This document shows positions 1-5,367 of a stretch of 6,728 bases of DNA, one piece after another. A program made the position numbers and the translations under genes. The stretch is taken from assembly GCA_029062725.1 (NCBI GenBank), contig JAIDPP010000366.1:1-6728 (forward strand). Reading direction: 5' to 3'. This DNA comes from Muribaculaceae bacterium (GTDB lineage Bacteria; Bacteroidota; Bacteroidia; Bacteroidales; Muribaculaceae). The notes under the pieces were generated by a model. The model searched no databases. It was not told where the DNA came from and saw only the letters and a program-made list of their open reading frames with translations. Position 1 is the stretch's first letter. Every line of letters begins with the position of its first letter.

Positions 1-1280
1 GGGGGGAGCCGATCTATATTTTCCTTATGATCGTCTGCGTGATAATCAATTATATATGCGGACTCGCCATCTCCGCATCGGAGAAGTCACGAAAATTCTG
101 GCTTATTGTCGGCGTAGCGCTTGATATTGCCATATTGGGTACCTTTAAATATCTTGGTTTCTTCAATGACACCTTGAAATCCATCGGGCTTGACTTGGGA
201 GCTCCGCGTTTGGCACTGCCGATAGGTATCAGCTTCTATATCTTCCAGTCGATATCATATCTGGTAGATGTATATAGAAAGGATTCTCCGGTACAGAGGA
301 ATTTTCTGGATCTCCTTCTCTACATCGCGATGTTTCCACAGCTTATTGCGGGTCCTATCGTGAGATACGGCACTGTGGCGCATGAGATCCACGACCGCCG
401 AATAACCGCCCACGACTTCATGGAAGGATCCTACAGATTCTTTATCGGATTGGGGAAGAAGGTTGCTCTTGCCAATATCCTCTCCGAAGTAGCCACTCAG
501 TTTCTGGCAGAGGGAGTGGAAAACCTTTCGGTCTGGGGAGCATGGATTGGAATGGCAGCTTTCTCGCTTCAGATATATTTCGATTTCTCCGGATATTCTG
601 ATATGGCGATCGGTCTCGGCCGCGCGATGGGATTCCATTTCAACGAGAATTTCAACCATCCCTACTGTTGCCGCTCCATCACTGATTTCTGGCGCCGATG
701 GCATATATCACTCGGCTCCTTCTTCCGCGACTACGCCTACATACCAATGGGTGGCAACCGACGCCATCAGATGCTCAATCTCCTCACCGTATGGTTTCTC
801 ACCGGAATGTGGCACGGCGCGAGCTGGAACTTTATCCTCTGGGGACTCTATTTCGGACTGATTTTAGTGATAGAGAAATATGCTATCCTGAAAGTGGAGC
901 GGTATATCCCTCGTTTCATCATGCATATATACGCTCTATTCATAGTTATCGTAGGGTGGGCGATTTTCTATTTCGATGATTTCGAGAGGATGAAGATGTG
1001 GTTCAGTTCGGCTTTCGGACAAGGCTCGCTTGAATTCTCTATAATGGAGGAGACGGCTTTGACCGATAATTTCTGGCTCTGGATAGTAGCCCTGCTTCTA
1101 TGTATTCCTTTGCGCCGCTGGATTGAGACTGCTGTCGGAAGGCTTATCCCGGCTCATAAAGAAGGGAGCAATTATGTGGATGCGTTTCTGAAAGGATGCG
1201 CTTCGATCGTTATTCTCGCACTTTGCGTCACACTCCTTGTAGGAGCTACCAACAATGCGTTCATCTATACAAGATTTTAA
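1..1280 (+). CDS. MBOAT-family O-acyltransferase (AlgI/DltB-like), 5'-truncated by the window
   Basis: Polytopic inner-membrane acyltransferase. Relatives (AlgI, DltB, PatA) pass an acyl group, usually acetyl, across the membrane to an extracytoplasmic partner or glycan. The reading frame stays open upstream of the first Met (27) to the window edge and encodes Gly-Glu-Pro-Ile-Tyr, the usual GEP segment of this family. The true start therefore lies outside the window, probably some tens of codons upstream. Numbering from Met27, the visible signatures are FPQLIAGPIVR (residues 103-113), FWRRWHISL with His226, FRDYAYIPMGGNRR (233-246) and TGMWHGASWNF with His263. His226 and His263 correspond to the two conserved histidines of the family, the second being the likely catalytic one. 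Many hydrophobic segments span the whole length. The C-terminus, ending NNAFIYTRF, resembles the normal family end, so the 3' end is complete. The next gene starts 3 bases after the stop. Family assignment is firm; acyl donor and acceptor are unknown. Confidence 0.95.
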   Translation, partial: GEPIYIFLMIVCVIINYICGLAISASEKSRKFWLIVGVALDIAILGTFKYLGFFNDTLKSIGLDLGAPRLALPIGISFYIFQSISYLVDVYRKDSPVQRNFLDLLLYIAMFPQLIAGPIVRYGTVAHEIHDRRITAHDFMEGSYRFFIGLGKKVALANILSEVATQFLAEGVENLSVWGAWIGMAAFSLQIYFDFSGYSDMAIGLGRAMGFHFNENFNHPYCCRSITDFWRRWHISLGSFFRDYAYIPMGGNRRHQMLNLLTVWFLTGMWHGASWNFILWGLYFGLILVIEKYAILKVERYIPRFIMHIYALFIVIVGWAIFYFDDFERMKMWFSSAFGQGSLEFSIMEETALTDNFWLWIVALLLCIPLRRWIETAVGRLIPAHKEGSNYVDAFLKGCASIVILALCVTLLVGATNNAFIYTRF

Positions 1281-1283
1281 TAT

Positions 1284-2891
1284 ATGACACCGGCAAAACT
1301 ATATATATGGATGGTATCGATTGCCTTCGTGGCATTGGCTGCAGTGATGCTGCTGATGCCCCGCAGCCGATACTCCGAACTTGAGAAGCGCGATCTGGCA
1401 GAATTTCCTCAATTTACGCAAGCCAAACTTGCCGATGGGTCGTATGCTGCCGATATTTCGGGATGGTTCAGCGATACGGAGCCTTACCGCGACCAGTTTA
1501 TGGCGGCGAGTATGAAGGTGCGCGATGCGATACGCTATTCCTTTGCCGGCGAAGAGGAAGCAATTTCCTTCCATAAGACCGATTCCCCGGTTCCTGGAGC
1601 GGATGCCGATGCCGGGGAGAAACCCTATAAGGGTGAGGATCTCGAGGAATATGAGAATCATATCACTGCCGAGGAGAACGCCAAGATCAAAAGTTCGGGA
1701 ATAATAATCGTTGGGAGCGGCCCTAAGGTGCGTGCTTTGAACGCATTCGGGGGGGCAGCCACCGGAGGTAGTGATTTCGCCAAAGTGGTCAGTGATTATC
1801 AGAAGGCCCTTCCGGGAACTAAGGTCTATGCGATGGTCGTGCCCCTATCCTCGGAGTTCTATACTCCCGACAAAGCCAAGAGTATCACTCGTCCGCAACG
1901 GCCTTTCATCAAGAACATATATTCAAAACTTGAGAATGGTGCGATGGGAGTGAACGCTTACAATGCATTAGCCGATCATGTGGAAGAAGACATCTATCTA
2001 CGCACTGATCATCATTGGGCACCCCTTGGGGCATTTTATGCGGCCGAAGAATTTGCCAAGACAGCGGGGGTCCCGTTCAAACCCCTCTCTTCCTACACTA
2101 AAAAAGTCATACACGGCTATGTCGGCTCAATGTACGGTTACTCCAATGATATCTCGCTCAAGAATGCTCCTGAAGACTTCGTATATTACACCCCAAACGG
2201 ACTTGACTACAAGACAACATACTGGATATACAACATTAACAAGAACTATCAGGTCACAGGCGAACGCAAGCCTTACGACGGTCAGTATTTTGCAAAATTC
2301 CCTGATGGCAGCAGCGCTGCCTATTCAACCTTCATGGGGGGCGACCAGAAGCTGACGAGGGTAAAGACAGGAGTCGGTAACGGCCGAAGGCTGATTGTGA
2401 TAAAAGACAGCTACGGCAACGCCCTTCCCGGCTATCTATTCTATTCATTTGATGAAATCCACATTATTGATTTCCGTTATTTCACACGCAATATGAAGCG
2501 TTATGCGAGAGAGAACGGCATAACCGACCTTCTCTTCTGCGTCAATGTATTCAATGCCTATTCCTCCGGGGCAGCCTCAAAAATGGCACGCTTCCTTACT
2601 CAGGGCGAAAACTCTTTTTCCACCTCTTCATCCCCTTCCGCAGGGCTGAATCCGAACGGTAAGAATAATGAAGTTAAAGAGCAGAAGAACCGGATGAAAG
2701 AGAATGATGTGGATAATAAGGAGATAAAAAAGAATAACGCTAAGGAGGATAAAAAGGATAAGAAAGAGTTAAAGCAGGGTGATTCCGGCCAATCGATGGT
2801 TGAGGAGAAACCGGTCGTGGCCCCTTCCATAAAGTCCGATCCGGTGAAAGAAATTCCTCAGGTTCAGACTCCTGAAACAACTGCGGAATGA
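1284..2891 (+). CDS. DHHW-family protein (AlgX/AlgJ-like SGNH-type putative O-acetyltransferase partner) with charged C-terminal tail
   Basis: Probable extracytoplasmic partner of the MBOAT protein, anchored by one N-terminal membrane segment (residues about 7-25). The family motif DHHW is at 242-245, and a serine block KDSYGNAL is at 374-381. By analogy with AlgX (Asp-x-His plus a downstream Ser), Asp242, His244 and Ser376 form a candidate catalytic triad. This mapping is inferred from motif order and spacing, not from an alignment. Residues about 28-440 form the recognisable protein. Residues about 441-535 are a low-complexity extension rich in Lys, Glu, Asn and Asp, then Pro/Val/Thr, which I do not associate with the family. 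The start ATG lies 3 bases after the upstream stop, and the stop overlaps the next start as ATGA. Translational coupling in one operon is therefore likely. A G7 run at 1749-1755 lies in frame (Gly156-Gly157). The family call is strong; enzymatic activity and the acetylated target are inferred. Confidence 0.9.
   Translation: MTPAKLYIWMVSIAFVALAAVMLLMPRSRYSELEKRDLAEFPQFTQAKLADGSYAADISGWFSDTEPYRDQFMAASMKVRDAIRYSFAGEEEAISFHKTDSPVPGADADAGEKPYKGEDLEEYENHITAEENAKIKSSGIIIVGSGPKVRALNAFGGAATGGSDFAKVVSDYQKALPGTKVYAMVVPLSSEFYTPDKAKSITRPQRPFIKNIYSKLENGAMGVNAYNALADHVEEDIYLRTDHHWAPLGAFYAAEEFAKTAGVPFKPLSSYTKKVIHGYVGSMYGYSNDISLKNAPEDFVYYTPNGLDYKTTYWIYNINKNYQVTGERKPYDGQYFAKFPDGSSAAYSTFMGGDQKLTRVKTGVGNGRRLIVIKDSYGNALPGYLFYSFDEIHIIDFRYFTRNMKRYARENGITDLLFCVNVFNAYSSGAASKMARFLTQGENSFSTSSSPSAGLNPNGKNNEVKEQKNRMKENDVDNKEIKKNNAKEDKKDKKELKQGDSGQSMVEEKPVVAPSIKSDPVKEIPQVQTPETTAE
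2604..2888 (+). other. Low-complexity Lys/Glu/Asn-rich tail of the DHHW protein
   Basis: These codons specify residues 441-535 of the DHHW protein. The first part (about 441-460) is Ser/Asn/Pro/Gly-rich. The middle (about 461-499) is dominated by alternating Lys, Glu, Asn and Asp, encoded by purine-rich, A-rich codons. The end (about 507-535) is rich in Pro, Val, Thr and Glu. No hydrophobic core or membrane segment is visible, so it is probably disordered. If the protein has the usual N-terminal anchor topology, the tail lies outside the cytoplasm. It stays in frame up to the coupled stop/start with the next gene, so it does not look like a frameshift product. Confidence 0.75.
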
Positions 2892-4015
2892 GCAGGCCCG
2901 GACTCAAATACGTCTCACCCGGAGAGAGGAGTATTCCCGCCGTGAACAGCGGAAAATGGAATCGCGCTACTAACTATTCCGTGGATTTTGCCAAGGTATT
3001 AGGGGATGTAGGAATCAAGCCCTCTGATACAAATACTGTGGAACTGTTCCTTCGCTATGTGACCGGAGGACGATTTCTCTGCGCTGCAAAGCGGAAAAGG
3101 AGAAAGACCTCTTCGGAACGGACATACGAAGCATTGTGGATGTTCATTCCGGATGATTGTGGAATCACTCCTCAGGAGTTGGCCGACATTATCGAGCAAC
3201 TTCCGCTGATATTCAGGCATAAGGAGGCCTTCATGAGTCAGGAAGGGTTTGAGGATATTCTTCCTGGGGTGTTTTTTGAGAAGGAAAATGAGGTTATGAA
3301 TCCGGAGAAACCGGGAGATTCAGATAAAGCACCGGTAGAAGGGGAATCCGATAAAGAATCACGATCTGAAAAGACTTTTGATTTCGGCATCGCGGAAAAA
3401 GCAACCCCAAATCAGGAGGGTTGGAGAGTCGGGTATGTGAATCTGGAATGTCGCGAAGATCTTGAGACCGTTTTAGGATGCGGCTATAAAAGACAGTATG
3501 ATAATTTCGGACTAATCCTTCTCTGTGATAATCCGGTGAGGGTAGAGTCAATCTTGCCGAGAATCTTTCTTCCTGAGCTGGCGTTAAACCGACAAATGCG
3601 TGAGATTAAGGAGGATCCTGTCAGCAATGAGCCGAAGCATGCGGAGGAAAATAGGGAAGATGAATTTGATGCGAAAACGATAGGAGAACCCGCTCCGGAG
3701 GAAGGTAAGAATGTTGCTCCTGAAGAGAGTCCGGATGAGGAGCCATCCGGGGAAAAATCGGGAGATGCCGAATCATCGGGGGAAAACTCGGACGCAGTAA
3801 ACTCAGAAAATGGCTTCCCATTGACAGAACCAGAATTGAAAGAAGAATCAGAAGAACCAAGTGAATCAGACTTTCCTGACGCTTTAAGTCTGACGGGATT
3901 GCCCGTTTTATCCGGAGAGGAGAGAGAGAAAGTATGGAAGATGGATTACCGCTCCTTCGGGATAGGTTTTTTAGTGGCCTCGGCATTATTTTTAATCATA
4001 ATGCTGATGCGATAA
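2888..4015 (+). CDS. Unrecognised acidic protein with a C-terminal membrane anchor
   Basis: I do not recognise this 375-residue protein. Residues about 25-130 look folded and contain a basic patch, KRKRRK (68-73), followed by YEALWMFIPDD (80-90) and a predicted helix ending near 110. Residues about 131-162 are an acidic linker. Residues about 163-236 form a second compact segment with GCGYKRQYDNFGLILLCDN (197-215). Residues about 237-345 are a long Glu/Ser/Pro-rich linker with a short internal duplication. A single hydrophobic helix (about 357-374) ends one residue before the C-terminus. With no N-terminal signal and with Lys/Arg just before the helix (Lys348, Lys351, Arg355), the positive-inside rule predicts a tail-anchored protein with its bulk in the cytoplasm. 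The start overlaps the DHHW stop by 4 bases, which fixes the start and implies co-translation with the acyltransferase pair. A scaffold or regulatory role for that pair is only a guess from context. Confidence 0.85.
   Translation: MSRPGLKYVSPGERSIPAVNSGKWNRATNYSVDFAKVLGDVGIKPSDTNTVELFLRYVTGGRFLCAAKRKRRKTSSERTYEALWMFIPDDCGITPQELADIIEQLPLIFRHKEAFMSQEGFEDILPGVFFEKENEVMNPEKPGDSDKAPVEGESDKESRSEKTFDFGIAEKATPNQEGWRVGYVNLECREDLETVLGCGYKRQYDNFGLILLCDNPVRVESILPRIFLPELALNRQMREIKEDPVSNEPKHAEENREDEFDAKTIGEPAPEEGKNVAPEESPDEEPSGEKSGDAESSGENSDAVNSENGFPLTEPELKEESEEPSESDFPDALSLTGLPVLSGEEREKVWKMDYRSFGIGFLVASALFLIIMLMR
3743..3802 (+). repeat. Imperfect tandem duplication of a 30-base unit in the acidic linker
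   Basis: Two adjacent 30-base units encode residues 286-295 (PSGEKSGDAE) and 296-305 (SSGENSDAVN) of the tail-anchored protein. In the clearest stretch (3744-3763 against 3774-3793), 16 of 20 bases match. The unit length is a multiple of three, so the duplication keeps the frame. A related short echo, APEE, occurs twice just upstream (residues 269-272 and 277-280). This looks like linker growth by duplication rather than a functional DNA repeat. Confidence 0.6.
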
Positions 4016-4071
4016 AACCCTACGGAATAAAAAGCCGTTAAACAAATAGCCACCATAAAAATATCGACTAA
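4016..4071 (+). other. Short intergenic spacer before the AI-2E-family gene
   Basis: This 56-base A-rich spacer has no TAnnTTTG element and no stable hairpin with a T tract, so neither a promoter nor a terminator can be supported. The last 25 bases before the ATG are A/T-rich with no Shine-Dalgarno motif, which is normal for Bacteroidetes translation starts. Read-through from the upstream three genes is possible. Confidence 0.5.
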
Positions 4072-5154
4072 ATGAAACCCTTTACGTTCGACCGCTTTGT
4101 GCGCCTGCTCATCACTTTGGCTCTTATAGCCGGTTTAATATGGCTACTGGGGATACTTAAGAATGTGTTGCTCCCCTTTTGTCTTGCATGTCTGTTAGCT
4201 TATATAATGGAGCCTTGCGTTCTTTTCAATCAGAAACTGATGCACACAAAGAAAAGGGGGGCGGCGGTTACCGTGACACTGATTGACGTAACTATAATTG
4301 TCACTCTGCTTATCTATTTCCTGACCCCCCTGATAGAGGGAGAGGTGGCTGAATTGGGGGAGATGATCAGTCGCTATCAATCGCGTTCGGTAAGGATCCC
4401 GATGCTTCCCGAGAGTTTCACGGAAATGGTGGAGCAGCGACTGGATTTAGACGGTGTTCTCTCGGCAATAAATAGCGGCAACTGGGGTTCCTGGCTTGAT
4501 AAAGGGGAGACGATCGTGAGCGGATCGATAGATTTCCTCATGCATTCCCTTGAATGGCTCCTGACTTTTGTTTATGTCATCTTCATAATGATCGACTACC
4601 ACCGTCTCGGAGCAGGTTTCCGACTTCTTGTGCCGGAAAAATATAAACCGGCAGTGTTCCGGATATTCTCCGACCTGAAGAACAGCATGAATGAATATTT
4701 CCGCGGTCAGCTTCTGATTGCCTCCTGTGCGGCGGTGTTCTATTGCATCGGATTCTCAATAGTCGGGTTGCCGATGGCCATAATGATGGGTATCCTTGTC
4801 GGAGTTCTGTACATGATACCTTATTTCCAATATATCACCCTTATCCCCGTGGCAGCTATCTGCTTTATCACATCTTTGGGAGGAGGAGCCAATTTCTGGA
4901 CCATGCTCGGGGAATGCGGACTGGTCTATGTAGTATCGCAATCAATCTGCGACTATATACTGACTCCCAAAATAATGGGACGTTCGTTGGGACTTAATTC
5001 GGCCATTATCCTACTTTCACTCTCCATCTGGGGAACACTTTTAGGAATACTCGGTATGGTTATAGCCCTGCCGATAACCACGCTGATGATCGCCTATTAT
5101 AAAAAACTTGTGATCGAGCGGAAGCCAATCTGGGCTGAAACTAAGCGAGATTAG
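4072..5154 (+). CDS. AI-2E/PerM-family transporter (PF01594)
   Basis: Polytopic membrane protein of the family that includes TqsA, YdiK and PerM in Escherichia coli. Members are described as exporters or ion antiporters with differing substrates, so none can be assigned here. At 360 residues it has the usual family length. Layout: N-terminal membrane segments at about 10-47 and 64-86; a soluble stretch at about 88-155, the usual position of the family's less conserved domain; then membrane segments at about 157-178, 212-275 and 280-340. Recognisable family stretches are YFRGQLLIA (209-217), GLPMAIMMGILVGVLYMIPY (232-251) and ILTPKIMGRSLGLNS (296-310), followed by a glycine-rich hydrophobic segment ending at IALPITTL (331-338). 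The start is secure because a TAA in the same frame lies immediately before the ATG. It follows the acyltransferase unit by 56 bases; membership in the same operon is possible, but no functional link is evident. Confidence 0.93.
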   Translation: MKPFTFDRFVRLLITLALIAGLIWLLGILKNVLLPFCLACLLAYIMEPCVLFNQKLMHTKKRGAAVTVTLIDVTIIVTLLIYFLTPLIEGEVAELGEMISRYQSRSVRIPMLPESFTEMVEQRLDLDGVLSAINSGNWGSWLDKGETIVSGSIDFLMHSLEWLLTFVYVIFIMIDYHRLGAGFRLLVPEKYKPAVFRIFSDLKNSMNEYFRGQLLIASCAAVFYCIGFSIVGLPMAIMMGILVGVLYMIPYFQYITLIPVAAICFITSLGGGANFWTMLGECGLVYVVSQSICDYILTPKIMGRSLGLNSAIILLSLSIWGTLLGILGMVIALPITTLMIAYYKKLVIERKPIWAETKRD

Positions 5155-5240
5155 AGTGGAAATACATAAAGCCGATTAGCAGGAGTATAGAAAGAAAAGT
5201 GGATAAATTTATTAATATTGCATATTTATTGTTAAAATAC

Positions 5241-5259
5241 TTTGCAATTAACTTGCAAA
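5241..5259. promoter_or_regulatory. Perfect 7-bp inverted repeat in the promoter spacer (candidate operator)
   Basis: TTTGCAA (5241-5247) and TTGCAAA (5253-5259) are exact reverse complements separated by TTAAC. The left arm begins with the four bases of the -33 element, and the right arm lies between the -33 and -7 boxes. A dimeric regulator bound here would block polymerase, which makes this a candidate operator. There is no direct evidence of binding. Because the motif shares TTTG with the promoter, part of the symmetry could be coincidental. Confidence 0.4.
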
Positions 5260-5271
5260 ACGCTATATTTG
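5241..5271 (+). promoter_or_regulatory. Bacteroidetes-type promoter for the M6 protease gene
   Basis: A -33 element TTTG (5241-5244) and a -7 element TATATTTG (5264-5271) are separated by 19 bases, a full match to the Bacteroidetes primary-sigma consensus TTTG-N19-21-TAnnTTTG. The sequence upstream (about 5202-5240) is strongly A/T-rich. Transcription should start a few bases after 5271, around 5275-5279, giving an untranslated leader of about 90 bases before the ATG at 5368. Confidence 0.75.
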
Positions 5272-5279
5272 CGGATAAA

Positions 5280-5340
5280 ACGCCCTCCAAAGTAAAAGTT
5301 TAAGCACGCATCTATAAGCTCCGTATACTTGGAACGGCGT
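5280..5340 (+). promoter_or_regulatory. Leader hairpin in the 5' untranslated region of the M6 protease gene
   Basis: The arms 5280-5294 and 5326-5340 can pair over 13 base pairs: ACGCC with GGCGT, TCCAA with TTGGA, and GTA with TAC. These are interrupted only by a 1x2 internal loop (5285 against 5334-5335) and one bulged A (5291). The loop spans 31 bases. The stem begins within a few bases of the predicted transcript start and ends 27 bases before the ATG, leaving an A/T-rich unpaired initiation region. No T tract follows, so it is not an intrinsic terminator. A role in mRNA 5'-end stability or leader-based control is inferred. It matches no riboswitch that I recognise. Confidence 0.45.
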
Positions 5341-5367
5341 CCATGAACTAAAATATATCAAACCATC

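Noticed and set aside
255..704. Antisense open frame of about 149 codons within the MBOAT gene.
   Set aside because: The overlapping sense frame is a clear MBOAT protein with family motifs; the antisense peptide shows no recognisable features.
2600..2830. Antisense open frame opposite the DHHW tail, encoding a Ser/Phe/Leu-rich peptide.
   Set aside because: It mirrors the A/G-rich low-complexity coding strand; its composition is explained entirely by the sense gene and it has no promoter or recognisable domain.
1..2891. Naming the first two genes algI and algX/algJ as alginate acetylation genes.
   Set aside because: Nothing in the window indicates alginate synthesis, and these families serve many different glycans; only family-level calls are supported.
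4022..4038. Possible terminator hairpin after the tail-anchored protein gene (ACGG paired with CCGT).
   Set aside because: The stem is only 4 bp with a 9-base loop and has no T tract after it.
5155..5200. Expected intrinsic terminator after the AI-2E-family gene.
   Set aside because: No GC-rich stem followed by a T tract could be found; the region is A-rich without convincing symmetry.
5214..5226. AATAT-TGC-ATATT inverted repeat upstream of the protease promoter.
   Set aside because: Five-base A/T-only arms in an A/T-rich tract are expected by chance.
5343..5351. Two-codon upstream reading frame (ATG AAC TAA) in the protease leader.
   Set aside because: It is too short to support as a regulatory leader peptide and a chance ATG is likely in this A/T-rich stretch.
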